Shown piece by piece: positions 39,171-48,107 of a DNA stretch of 64,000 nucleotides (within the stretch, counting starts at the first letter, position 1; each line of letters starts with the position of its first letter). Source of the stretch: Bordetella parapertussis (GTDB lineage Bacteria; Pseudomonadota; Gammaproteobacteria; Burkholderiales; SG8-41). The stretch spans positions 158,776-222,775 of the forward strand of contig CAMDRT010000002.1 in NCBI GenBank assembly GCA_945906815.1, given 5' to 3'. The notes under the pieces were generated by a model. It saw nothing but the letters and a program-made list of their open reading frames with translations, made no database searches and was not told the origin of the DNA. The position numbers and the translations under genes were made by a program.

Positions 39171-40127
39171 ATGAAACAACTGCTGCCTGCCGCCGCATTG
39201 GTTTGCCTTGCGTTTTCCGCCCACGCGCAGGATTTTCCGTCCAAAGCCATCAACATTACTGTACCCAATCCGCCCGGCGGCATGAATCAGGTACACGCGC
39301 AACCGCTGTCGACGATCCTCGAAAAATTGACCGGCCAGGCTGCGCCGGTGGTCAATCGCCCGGGCGGCACTGCGGCAGCGGGTACTGCCTACGTGGTAAA
39401 TCAACCACCGGACGGGCACAGTTGGCTGGTGTCCACGGCCAATCTGCATCTCGCGCTCGAAAAAGACAAACTGTATGGCATCAAGTCGCCTTACGCGCTG
39501 AATCAGATAGGCTTTGTCGCGCTGATGAGTGCCGACCCGCTGGTGATGGGCGTGCATCCGGTGTTGCCGGTAAAGACCGTCAAGGAACTGATTGCCCTCA
39601 CCAAATCAAAACCGAATGAGCTGGTGTTTTCGACCTCCGGCCCGTACGGGATTACGCACACGCCAGTGGTGTTGTTCCTCGATGCCACCAAAACCACCAT
39701 GCGTCATCTGCCCACCACCGGCGGCGGCCCGGCGATCACCCAGGCCCTGGGCGGACACTCGCAAGTTACCGCCGGCGCACCGGCGACTATGGTGCCCCAC
39801 AGCAACTCGGGCAAACTGCGTCTGCTGGCCAGTTGGGGTGACAAAGTACATCCGGCAATCCCGACCGTGCCCACCTTTAAATCCTTGGGCATCGATATTG
39901 AGGCTTATCTGTGGGTGGGCTTGTTCACATCGGCGGCGGTGCCGGAAGCGACCATGACCAAAGTGCGCGATCTGGCGCGCAGAGCCACCAGCGATCCGCT
40001 GTTCAAGAAGTCGCTGGATAACCTGCAAGTAGTGCCCGATTACCGCGATGCGCCAGAATTCCGCAAGTTTTTTGACGCTGACCATCAACGCATGGCGCAG
40101 GCCGTGAAAAGCATCGGCAAGATTTAA
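39171..40127 (+). CDS. Bug/TctC-family periplasmic solute-binding protein
   Basis: 318 aa; GAGGAG precedes ATG 39171. Residues 1-20 form a Sec signal peptide (LPAAALVCLAFSAHAQ), followed by DFPSKAINITVPNPPGGMNQ, a Bug start in which the usual FxxGGxxD is changed to PNPPGGMNQ. Other blocks (VVNRPGGTAAAG, MRHLPTTGGGPAITQAL) fit the family. The ligand loop differs from the other five Bug proteins here, suggesting another ligand. The 197 bases upstream hold no gene. Confidence 0.87.
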   Translation: MKQLLPAAALVCLAFSAHAQDFPSKAINITVPNPPGGMNQVHAQPLSTILEKLTGQAAPVVNRPGGTAAAGTAYVVNQPPDGHSWLVSTANLHLALEKDKLYGIKSPYALNQIGFVALMSADPLVMGVHPVLPVKTVKELIALTKSKPNELVFSTSGPYGITHTPVVLFLDATKTTMRHLPTTGGGPAITQALGGHSQVTAGAPATMVPHSNSGKLRLLASWGDKVHPAIPTVPTFKSLGIDIEAYLWVGLFTSAAVPEATMTKVRDLARRATSDPLFKKSLDNLQVVPDYRDAPEFRKFFDADHQRMAQAVKSIGKI

Positions 40128-40153
40128 TGCGGTTGGACGCGCCAAAAAAGCAA

Positions 40154-42190
40154 TCAAACCTCAACTTTAAGACAAGCCGCGAAGTGCCCGGCGCGCACCT
40201 CGCGTAACGGCGGGCGCTCGGCCCTGCACGCAGCGTCCGCGCGCGGGCAGCGTGTGTGAAACACACAACCCGACGGCGGCGCCAGCGGACTGGGCACTTC
40301 ACCGCCCAGCACACGATGCGCGCGCTGCGCTTCGATCACCGGATCAGGCACCGGCACCGCTTCCAGCAGCGCCTGCGTGTAGGGGTGCAGCGGCTCCGCA
40401 TACAAGGCATCGCGATCGGCGATTTCCATCACCCGGCCGAGGTACATGACGATCACGCGATCCGATATGTGCCGCACCACGGCAAGATCGTGCGCGATGA
40501 AGAGATAGGTGAGGCCCAGTTTTTTCTGCAGTTCTTCCAGCAGATTGATGATCTGCGCCTGTATCGACACATCGAGCGCCGACACCGGCTCGTCGCACAC
40601 GATAAATTCCGGTTCCATCGCCAGTGCACGCGCAATGCCCACGCGCTGGCGCTGGCCGCCCGACAACTCATGCGGATAACGGCCTGCCATGTAATCAAAC
40701 AGGCCCACCTGCTGCAACAGCGTGCTGACTTTGGCGCGTGCCGCAGCCTTGTCCGGTTGCAATTTATACACCAGCAACGGCTCGGCAATGCTGTCGCCTA
40801 TAGTCATGCGCGGATTGAGCGAACTGAACGGATCCTGAAAAATGACCTGCATCTTGCGGCGATAGTTTTTTAGCGCGTCACCGCGCACATGGGTGACGTC
40901 GGCGCCACCGAAAGAGAGGGTTCCGGCGGTGGCATGCTCCAGCCGTAACAGCGTGCGCCCGACGGTAGTTTTGCCGCAGCCGGATTCGCCCACCAGGCCC
41001 ACGGTCTCGCCCTTGAATACATCGAATGACAGGTCATCGACTGCGCGCACCTCGGCCTTGTTCGCGGCAAAGGTTTTAAACCCGGTGGAAACATCGAAGT
41101 AGGTTTTGAGGCCGCGCACACTGAGTAACGGCAGGTCGCGATTCACCGGTTTCACCACCGCCGCGCTGTGCGAGGCAGCTGGTAATCCCAGCGCTGCCGG
41201 GCGTTCCATTTCCGGCGCACGCAGGCACGCGCTGTAACGAGCGGCAGTCACCTCAAGCATGCCGGGCAGACTCAGCTCACATGCCGGCTGGCGCCCCGCG
41301 CAACGCGGCGCAAAGCGGCATCCCGGCGGCGGCGCCAGCAGATCGGGCGGCGCGCCATCAATGGTTTCAAGCCGCAGGCCGCGCGGCCGGTCGAGCCGCG
41401 GCACCGAGCGCAGCAGGCCGGCGGTATAAGGGTGTAGCGGTTTGGCGAACACTGCATCCGCCGCACCCTGCTCGGCCAGGCGCGCCGCGTACATCACATT
41501 CACACGGTCGGCGTAACGCGCGACGATGCCCAGATTGTGCGTAATCACTACCAGCGCGATGTTGAGATCGCGCGCGAGATCCTTCATCAGTTTGAGTATC
41601 TGCGCCTGGATGGTCACATCCAGCGCGGTGGTCGGCTCATCAGCGATGATGAGCTTGGGATTGCAGGCCAGCGCGATGGCTATCACCACACGCTGGCGCA
41701 TACCGCCAGAGAATTGGTGCGGGTATTGATCGAGCCTGCGCCCGGCGTCGGGAATGCCCACCATTTCCAGCAGCTCCAGCGCCCGCGTGCGTGCCGCTGC
41801 CGGCGTCATGCGCAAATGCAGAAACAGCGGCTCCATGATCTGAAAACCGACGGTGAGCACCGGATTGAGCGAGGTCATCGGATCCTGAAAAATCATCGCG
41901 ATGTCGCGTCCGCGGATCGCGCGCATGTCGTCTTCGCTGAGCTTCAGCAAGTCGCGCCCCTCGAACCAAACGCGCCCCTGCGTCACCCGCCCCGACTGTG
42001 CCAGCAGCCGCATGATCGCCAGCGACGATACCGACTTGCCGCAGCCCGATTCGCCCACCAGCGCAACGATTTCACCCGCCTTGACCGTATAGGATATGCC
42101 TTCCACCGCGCGCACCAAACCACGCGGGGTGGCGAAATGCACATGCAGGTTCTCGACTTCGAGCAGGCAGGGCTGCTCTTTAGCGGTCAC
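40154..42190 (-). CDS. Fused dipeptide/oligopeptide ABC transporter ATPase (DppD-DppF type)
   Basis: 678 aa from GTG 42190, overlapping the previous stop (GTGA). Two complete ATPase units are joined: Walker A GESGCGKS at 46-53 and GESGCGKT at 401-408; signatures FSGGMRQR near 160 and LSGGQRQR near 515; Walker B DEPTTALD and DEPVSALD. Each unit ends in the oligopeptide-type Cys-rich C-terminal segment (CRFAPRC, VFHTRCPRADAAC). Such fusions drive peptide, nickel or glutathione-type uptake with separate permease and binding subunits, none of which is nearby. It is coupled to the oxidase gene upstream. Confidence 0.92.
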   Translation of the reverse strand: MTAKEQPCLLEVENLHVHFATPRGLVRAVEGISYTVKAGEIVALVGESGCGKSVSSLAIMRLLAQSGRVTQGRVWFEGRDLLKLSEDDMRAIRGRDIAMIFQDPMTSLNPVLTVGFQIMEPLFLHLRMTPAAARTRALELLEMVGIPDAGRRLDQYPHQFSGGMRQRVVIAIALACNPKLIIADEPTTALDVTIQAQILKLMKDLARDLNIALVVITHNLGIVARYADRVNVMYAARLAEQGAADAVFAKPLHPYTAGLLRSVPRLDRPRGLRLETIDGAPPDLLAPPPGCRFAPRCAGRQPACELSLPGMLEVTAARYSACLRAPEMERPAALGLPAASHSAAVVKPVNRDLPLLSVRGLKTYFDVSTGFKTFAANKAEVRAVDDLSFDVFKGETVGLVGESGCGKTTVGRTLLRLEHATAGTLSFGGADVTHVRGDALKNYRRKMQVIFQDPFSSLNPRMTIGDSIAEPLLVYKLQPDKAAARAKVSTLLQQVGLFDYMAGRYPHELSGGQRQRVGIARALAMEPEFIVCDEPVSALDVSIQAQIINLLEELQKKLGLTYLFIAHDLAVVRHISDRVIVMYLGRVMEIADRDALYAEPLHPYTQALLEAVPVPDPVIEAQRAHRVLGGEVPSPLAPPSGCVFHTRCPRADAACRAERPPLREVRAGHFAACLKVEV

Positions 42191-45060
42191 GCCAGAGCGT
42201 CCGCCAGCACGCGTGCGACATGCACCGCCTCGCGCTGCGCGCCGTCGTGTATTTGATGGCGGCAACTGGTACCGTCGGCGACGATCAGTGTGTTTTTGTC
42301 CGCTTCACGCACCTTGGGCAGCAATGCGGCTTCAGCCATCTGCATCGATACGCCGTAATGCTCAGCATCGTAGCCGAAACTGCCGGCCATGCCGCAGCAA
42401 CTGGATTCGATCAATTCCGTTTGCAGTTCCGGTACCAGATTCAGCACGCGCAGCACCGCAGGCATCGCGGCGAACGCCTTTTGATGGCAGTGGCCGTGCA
42501 ACAGCGCTTTTTTCTGCGGCAGCGCTTTTAAATTCAGCTTGAAGCGTCCGGCGTCAAGCTCGCGCGCGATGAATTCCTCGAACAGGTAGGCATTCAGCGC
42601 CAGTTCCGCCGCTTGGGAATTCGGCAGCATCGACAGGAATTCATCGCGCATGCCGAGCAGACACGAGGGCTCCAGTCCGACGATGGCGATGCCGCGCTCG
42701 ATGTACGGCAATAGCGTAGCGATAGTGCGCGCGGCTTCCGCGCGTGCTTTGTCCACCATGCCGGTGGCAAGGAACGTGCGGCCGCAGCACAGCGGGCGCG
42801 TTTCGCCTTTGGCGCGCGGCAGATGTACGGTGTAGCCGGCGGCTTGCAGCACGGTTAATGCTGCTTGCGCGTTCTCGGGTTCGAAGTAGTTATTGAAGGT
42901 GTCGATGAAGAGGACGACTTCGCGCATACCAGCCCCCTCGCCACGCGGGGCGAGGGGAGCGAGGGCGCTACGTTTCCACTTCGGCAACGACCGCTGCGCA
43001 GCAAATCCCACCCAGCCCTTCGCCACCGCCTGCGCCCTATTCACCAGCGGCCCCAATTTCGCTAGCCACGGCGCGTAATGAGGCAGGTTGGCAATCAGCT
43101 TGTCCTTCAAGGTATAGCCGTGCCGCCGTTTGTAATGATAAAGAAATTCTATCTTCATCTTCGCCATGTCCACGCCGGTGGGACATTCGCGCTTGCAGCC
43201 TTTGCACGACACGCACAAATCCATCGCCTTGTGCATCTCGTCCGAGGTAAACGCGTCGGGGCCTAACTGCCCGGACAACGCCAGCCGCAGCGTGTTGGCG
43301 CGGCCGCGCGTGAGATGCTGTTCGTCGCGCGTGACGCGAAACGACGGGCACATGGTGCCGGCGTCGAACTTGCGGCAGTGGCCGTTGTTGTTGCACATCT
43401 CGACGGCTTTATCCAGACCACCCCACTCCTGCCAATCCAGAGCAGTGCTGATCGGGATGGTCTTGTAACCGGGCTTGAAGCGGAACAGCGAGCGATCGTC
43501 CTGCTTCGACGGGCGCACGATCTTGCCGGGGTTGAGCAGTCCTTTGGGATCGAAAATATCCTTGATCTCGCCGAACGCCTGGGTGAGCTGGGGCCCGAAG
43601 AAGGGCGCTATCCACTCGCTGCGCACCAGGCCGTCGCCGTGTTCGCCCGAGTACGAGCCTTTGTATTGCTTCACCATGGCGGCGGCTTCTTCGGCGATGG
43701 CGCGCATTTTACCCGCGCCGTCTTCACGCATATTGAGTATCGGTCGCACGTGCAGCGTGCCCACCGACGCATGCGCGTACCACGTCCCCGTGGTACCGTG
43801 TTTCTCGAACACGCGCGTCAGGCGCTCGGTGTACTCGGCCAGATGCTCCAGCGGCACCGCACAGTCTTCGATGAATGACACCGGTTTGCCGTCGCCCTTC
43901 ATCGACATCATGATGTTCAGCCCCGCCTTGCGCACCTCCCACACGTCGCGCTGCAGCGCGGCGTCGGTGATTTCAATCACGCCGCCGGGGAATCCCAGAT
44001 CGCCCATCAGTTCGACCAATTGTTTTAACTTGCGGTGTTGCTCGTCTTTGTCGTCACCCGCGAATTCCACCAGCAAAATCGCGTCCGGGTCGCCCTGGAT
44101 GAATTTCTCGACGATGGGCCGGAATGCAGGATTGCCGCGCGCCAGCCCGATCATGGTGCGATCCACCAGCTCCACAGCGGTGGGCTTGAGCTTGACGATG
44201 TGCAACGGCGCTTGCATCGATTTAAAAAACGTCGGGAAGTGACACACGCCGAGCGTCTTGTGTTTGGGCAGCGCCGACAGGTTAAGGTGAACCCGTTTTG
44301 AATAAGCGAGTGTGCCTTCCGAGCCCACCAGCAGATGCGCCATGTTGAAAGCATGGTCCGACACCATGTCGAGGTTGTAGCCGCCGACGCGGCGCAGCAG
44401 CTTCGGGTAACGGCGCTCAATTTCCTCGGCGTTGATCACAGCGATGTCGCGGATTTTCCGGACCAGATCGCGATAGCCCTGCGGCCCGTCGAGTTGCGAC
44501 AAATCAGCGGGCACAGCGCCGAAGTGATACGCATGGCCGTCGGCGAGCACCGCATCCACGCCGCGCACGTTGTGCACCATGTTGCCGTAGAAAATGGAAC
44601 GCGAGCCGCAGGAATTGTTGCCGGTCATGCCGCCGATGGTTGCCTGCGCGCTGGTCGATACGTCCACCGGATACCACAGGCCGTGGGGTTTCAAAAACGC
44701 GTTGAGCTGGTCGAGCACCACGCCCGGCTGCACCACAGCGGTGCGCGCCTCGGCGTTGAATTCAACGACGTTGCGTAAATGCTTGCTGACATCAATGATC
44801 AGCGCCTCGCCCACGGTCTGCCCGCACTGCGAAGTGCCGCCGCCGCGAGGGAGTACCGCGACGTCGGCGTCGAGCGCGATCTGCATGGCGACGACGGCAT
44901 CTTCCTCGGTCTGCGGAATGACCACACCGACCGGCTCGATCTGATAGATCGAAGCATCGGTGGAATAACGCCCGCGCGTGGCAGCGTCGAACAGCACGTC
45001 GCCTTGGATTTCTTGGCGAAGGCGGGAGGCGAGGGCGGTATCGCCGGGTTTGATGGGCAT
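42187..45060 (-). CDS. Fused FAD-binding / Fe-S oxidoreductase (GlcD-GlcF, D-2-hydroxyacid dehydrogenase type)
   Basis: 957 aa from ATG 45060; the open frame extends to 45120 through a repeat. The N-terminal PCMH FAD domain has LPRGGGTSQCGQTVGEAL and SVGTLHVRP-type FAD-oxidase C block with GEHGDGLVRSEW. Ferredoxin-like cysteines follow (CVSCKGCKRECPTG near 645), then two CCG-type cysteine-rich domains (LCCGRTFLATG, HGHCHQKAF, ESSCCGMAG). This is the layout of YdiJ/D-2-hydroxyglutarate or glycolate/D-lactate dehydrogenases, which pass electrons to the quinone pool. A divergent glyoxylate aminotransferase suggests glycolate or a related 2-hydroxyacid. Confidence 0.9.
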   Translation of the reverse strand: MPIKPGDTALASRLRQEIQGDVLFDAATRGRYSTDASIYQIEPVGVVIPQTEEDAVVAMQIALDADVAVLPRGGGTSQCGQTVGEALIIDVSKHLRNVVEFNAEARTAVVQPGVVLDQLNAFLKPHGLWYPVDVSTSAQATIGGMTGNNSCGSRSIFYGNMVHNVRGVDAVLADGHAYHFGAVPADLSQLDGPQGYRDLVRKIRDIAVINAEEIERRYPKLLRRVGGYNLDMVSDHAFNMAHLLVGSEGTLAYSKRVHLNLSALPKHKTLGVCHFPTFFKSMQAPLHIVKLKPTAVELVDRTMIGLARGNPAFRPIVEKFIQGDPDAILLVEFAGDDKDEQHRKLKQLVELMGDLGFPGGVIEITDAALQRDVWEVRKAGLNIMMSMKGDGKPVSFIEDCAVPLEHLAEYTERLTRVFEKHGTTGTWYAHASVGTLHVRPILNMREDGAGKMRAIAEEAAAMVKQYKGSYSGEHGDGLVRSEWIAPFFGPQLTQAFGEIKDIFDPKGLLNPGKIVRPSKQDDRSLFRFKPGYKTIPISTALDWQEWGGLDKAVEMCNNNGHCRKFDAGTMCPSFRVTRDEQHLTRGRANTLRLALSGQLGPDAFTSDEMHKAMDLCVSCKGCKRECPTGVDMAKMKIEFLYHYKRRHGYTLKDKLIANLPHYAPWLAKLGPLVNRAQAVAKGWVGFAAQRSLPKWKRSALAPLAPRGEGAGMREVVLFIDTFNNYFEPENAQAALTVLQAAGYTVHLPRAKGETRPLCCGRTFLATGMVDKARAEAARTIATLLPYIERGIAIVGLEPSCLLGMRDEFLSMLPNSQAAELALNAYLFEEFIARELDAGRFKLNLKALPQKKALLHGHCHQKAFAAMPAVLRVLNLVPELQTELIESSCCGMAGSFGYDAEHYGVSMQMAEAALLPKVREADKNTLIVADGTSCRHQIHDGAQREAVHVARVLADALA

Positions 45061-45063
45061 AAA

Positions 45064-45158
45064 GGCGTGAACGAGTGAACGGGTTAACGAGTGAACGTGT
45101 GGGCACCGTGGCAGGGGCATTTACTCGTTCACCCGTTCACTCGTTCACCCGTTCACGC
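45064..45158. repeat. Large inverted repeat built from GTGAACG(A/G)G units
   Basis: The left arm (45064-45096) repeats GTGAACGAGTGAACGGGTTAA-type units; the right arm (45122-45158) is its inverted copy with units CGTTCACTCGTTCACC. The two arms can form a long imperfect hairpin. It fills the space between the divergent oxidase and aminotransferase genes and so covers their control region. TATAAT at 45162-45167 just outside may be the aminotransferase -10. Confidence 0.75.
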
Positions 45159-45193
45159 CCTTATAATACCTCACCCTTCAACGGAGCATTCCC

Positions 45194-46378
45194 ATGACCT
45201 ACCACGCCGGCCGCCATTTTCTGCAAATTCCCGGTCCCACCAATGTGCCCGACCGCGTATTACGTGCCATAGACCGGCCGACCATCGACCATCGCGGGCC
45301 GGAGTTTCAGCAACTGGGTTATGACGTGCTGGCCGGCATGCAACGCGTGTTTAAGACCAAAGGCGCGGTAGTGATTTATCCGGCGTCGGGCACCGGCGCG
45401 TGGGAAGCGGCTCTGGTAAACACGCTTTCAGCCGGCGACAAGGTGCTGATGTATGAGACCGGCCAATTCGCGTCGTTGTGGCAGAAGCTCGCGCTGCGCA
45501 TGGGCCTGGTCCCGGAATTTATCTCCGGCGATTGGCGTCACGGCGCCGATGCCGTCGCCATCGAAGCGCGCCTCACCGAAGACAAACAGCACACCATCAA
45601 GGCGGTGTGTGTGGTGCATAACGAAACTTCGACCGCAGTCACCTCACGCATCGCGGAAGTGCGCAAGGCCATCGACCGCGCCCAGCATCCCGCATTGCTG
45701 ATGGTGGATACCATCTCGGGCCTGGGTTCCATCGATTATCGTCACGATGAGTGGGGCGTGGATGTCACCGTCGCCGGTTCACAGAAGGGTCTGATGCTGC
45801 CACCGGGATTGTCGTTTAACGCAGTAAGCGAAAAAGCGCTGGCCGCCTCCAAGAACGCGAAGCTGCCGCGATCCTACTGGTCGTGGGACGAAATGCTCGG
45901 CCCCAACAAAACCGGATTTTTCCCCTACACCCCCGCTACCAATCTGCTCTACGGCCTGCGCGAAGCGGTGGCGATGCTGGAAGAAGAGGGCCTGGCCAAC
46001 GTGTTCAAGCGCCACGACCGCCACGCCGAAGCCACGCGCCGTGCGGTGCACGCCTGGGGCCTCGAAATCCTGTGCAAGAACGAGACCGAATACTCCAGCG
46101 CGCTCACCGCCGTGCTGATGCCCGAGGGTTACAGCGAAGTCGCGCTGCGCAAAGTGGTGCTCGATAACTTTAATATGTCGCTAGGCAGCGGACTGGGCAA
46201 GATCGCCGACAAGGTGTTTCGCATCGGACACCTGGGCGACTTCAACGATCTCACCTTGATGGGCACGCTCGCCGGCGTGGAAATGGGGCTGGCGCTGGCC
46301 AAAGTGCCGCATCAGCCGGGCGGGGTTGCGGCAGCGATGGAATGCCTGAAGGAAAGTTGTTTTAAAACAAATACTTAA
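45194..46378 (+). CDS. Alanine/serine-glyoxylate aminotransferase family (class V)
   Basis: 394 aa. IPGPTNVPDRVLRAI at the N terminus is the family start, IYPASGTGAWEAAL binds PLP phosphate, MVDTISGLGSIDYRHDEWG holds the PLP-ring Asp, and the Schiff-base Lys is in VAGSQKGLMLPPG. Members move an amino group from alanine or serine to glyoxylate, giving glycine. It is divergent from the fused glycolate-type oxidase, which would make the glyoxylate; this pairing supports the substrate call. ATG 45194 follows GGAGC. Confidence 0.9.
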   Translation: MTYHAGRHFLQIPGPTNVPDRVLRAIDRPTIDHRGPEFQQLGYDVLAGMQRVFKTKGAVVIYPASGTGAWEAALVNTLSAGDKVLMYETGQFASLWQKLALRMGLVPEFISGDWRHGADAVAIEARLTEDKQHTIKAVCVVHNETSTAVTSRIAEVRKAIDRAQHPALLMVDTISGLGSIDYRHDEWGVDVTVAGSQKGLMLPPGLSFNAVSEKALAASKNAKLPRSYWSWDEMLGPNKTGFFPYTPATNLLYGLREAVAMLEEEGLANVFKRHDRHAEATRRAVHAWGLEILCKNETEYSSALTAVLMPEGYSEVALRKVVLDNFNMSLGSGLGKIADKVFRIGHLGDFNDLTLMGTLAGVEMGLALAKVPHQPGGVAAAMECLKESCFKTNT

Positions 46379-46390
46379 CGTCAACTTCTT

Positions 46391-46471
46391 ACCACAAAGA
46401 CGCAAAGGAAACGCAAAGAAAAACTTTGAACTACTTGGCGGGGGTTCTTTGCGCCTTTGCGCCTTTGCGGT
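46391..46471. repeat. Inverted CGCAAAG repeat between convergent genes
   Basis: ACCACAAAGACGCAAAGG and on to CGCAAAGAA (46391-46420) is mirrored by TTCTTTGCGCCTTTGCG to GCGGT (46445-46471), giving a long imperfect stem. It lies between the converging aminotransferase and VOC genes and may act as a terminator for both. Sequence of this type is a dispersed intergenic repeat in many proteobacteria. Confidence 0.7.
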
Positions 46472-46490
46472 AAGGCTTTTGACGTGGAAG

Positions 46491-46928
46491 TCAGCGGATA
46501 TTCGCCTGCGCCGTAGTCCCCAGCGCTACCGCATCGGGCACATGTTCGTTGACGAAATTGAATTCGAGCTTGGTGCCCACCGGGTCGTATAAAAATACCT
46601 GGTAACCCGCATCTTTGATGTTTTGCTCTTCGAATTCGATGTCGAGCTTTTTCAGCCGCTGGCGAAACTCCACTGCGCCGGAGGCCTTCCACGCGATGTG
46701 ATCGAGGCTGCCGTTGTGATGGTCTTTGACCTGGGCGCCTTGGGCAAAGCGCGCACCCACATGCAGGATGGGATTGTCGCCGTCGTAGAGCCAGATGCCA
46801 TTGAACATGAAGTCGGGGCGGAAGCCTTTTTTCAGGCTCAGTACGTCGCCGTAAAACTTCTCGATCGCGGGCAGGTCGCTTTCCGAGCAGCGAATATTAA
46901 AATGTAAAAAACCTTCGAAGAATTTCAT
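46491..46928 (-). CDS. VOC-family protein (glyoxalase/dioxygenase fold)
   Basis: 145 aa, one VOC domain pair. HFNIRCSESDLPAIEKFYGD near the N terminus, HIAWKA in the middle and the end block YDPVGTKLEFNF supply the His and Glu metal ligands. Members include glyoxalase I, extradiol dioxygenases and epimerases. Position gives no clear partner: it converges on the aminotransferase and is followed upstream by a Bug gene. Function cannot be narrowed. Confidence 0.82.
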   Translation of the reverse strand: MKFFEGFLHFNIRCSESDLPAIEKFYGDVLSLKKGFRPDFMFNGIWLYDGDNPILHVGARFAQGAQVKDHHNGSLDHIAWKASGAVEFRQRLKKLDIEFEEQNIKDAGYQVFLYDPVGTKLEFNFVNEHVPDAVALGTTAQANIR

Positions 46929-46995
46929 GGAGCCTCCTGGACAAAATAGATAGCGGGTGCGCTTATTTTACGCGGGGTCACCAGCACGGTCTAAC

Positions 46996-47961
46996 TCACT
47001 GCAGCGGCATGCCCGCATCGCGCGCGGCGGCGGCCCACGAAGCGAGCTGTTCTTTAAGGAAAGCAGGGAGTTCTTTGCGCGTTGGGCCTCCCGTTTCAAG
47101 GCCGATCTTTTGGAACTGCTCCTGGATCTCCGGGCGCTTTAACACCGTGTTGACCTCCCGCTCCAGACGTTCAACGATAACCGCGGGCGTCTTTGCCGGT
47201 GCGAGCAGGGCGACCCACCCATAAATCGAGAAATTCGGAATGCCCGCCTCGACGATGGTCGGCACCTCGGGCGCTGGCCGCGTACGGGTGCGGGTAAGCG
47301 CGGCAAGTGCGCGCAGTCTGCCGTCTTTTACATGCGGCAGCAGCAGGTTGGTACCGCCGGTAAGGATATGCACACGCCCCGACAGCAGGTCTGGTACCGC
47401 CGCAGCGTCACCCTTATATGGCACGTTCAAGAAATCCACTTTCGCGGCCGCTTTTATTTGCGCCATGGTGAAAATCGTAGGCGGGTTGGCGGCCGCGACG
47501 ATAAGCTTGCCGGGATTCGAACGCGCGTAAGCCATCAGTTCGGTCAGCGTTTTTGCCGGCACGCCGGGATGCACCACCAGCAGCAAGCTGCTCCATCCGA
47601 CAAACACCACCGGCTCGAAATCAGCAATCGAGTCATACGGCGGATTTTTGCGCATGGCCGGCACACCAGCAATATTGGAACCGCTGCCCATCAGCAGGGT
47701 ATGACCGTCAGGGGTCGCTTTTGCCGCCAGTTCCGCGCCTATCGCACCATCCGCGCCGGGCCGGTTATCGATCAGCACGGTCTGCCCCAGTGCCGGCGAC
47801 AGCGCCTGCGCGATAATCCGGCCGGCGGCATCGGTGGGACCACCCGCGGGGAATCCCAGCACGAAACGCACAGGCCGAGTTGGATACGGCTCCGCCGCTC
47901 GTGTAACGGCAGCAAACGCCAGGATTGCTATTGCCACAACGGCGCGAACGCTGTTTGTCAT
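46996..47961 (-). CDS. Bug/TctC-family periplasmic solute-binding protein
   Basis: 321 aa from ATG 47961, preceded by AGGAG; the open frame goes up to 48006. Signal peptide MTNSVRAVVAIAILAFAAV with a cut before AEPYPTRP, then VRFVLGFPAGGPTDAAGR, the Bug hallmark. Other blocks are LIDNRPGADGAIG and DFLNVPYKGDAAAVPDL. Divergent from the TIM-barrel isomerase gene, 146 bases away. No permease genes nearby. Confidence 0.88.
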   Translation of the reverse strand: MTNSVRAVVAIAILAFAAVTRAAEPYPTRPVRFVLGFPAGGPTDAAGRIIAQALSPALGQTVLIDNRPGADGAIGAELAAKATPDGHTLLMGSGSNIAGVPAMRKNPPYDSIADFEPVVFVGWSSLLLVVHPGVPAKTLTELMAYARSNPGKLIVAAANPPTIFTMAQIKAAAKVDFLNVPYKGDAAAVPDLLSGRVHILTGGTNLLLPHVKDGRLRALAALTRTRTRPAPEVPTIVEAGIPNFSIYGWVALLAPAKTPAVIVERLEREVNTVLKRPEIQEQFQKIGLETGGPTRKELPAFLKEQLASWAAAARDAGMPLQ

Positions 47962-48107
47962 TTTTAGTCTCCTAACCCAGTACCCTGAGGTTTTGCGAAA
48001 AACCATTTAAGCATATTTTGCGCTGCTACGTAGTGTCGCACCTGGGTTTGCCGCGGTACTTTGCGCTATTATTGGGCGATCCAAGCGGCACTCACACAGG
48101 AGGAGAA

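Noticed and set aside
45064..45158. Possible CRISPR or iteron-type origin
   Set aside because: The units are short, inverted about a centre and lie between divergent metabolic genes; no replication gene is near.
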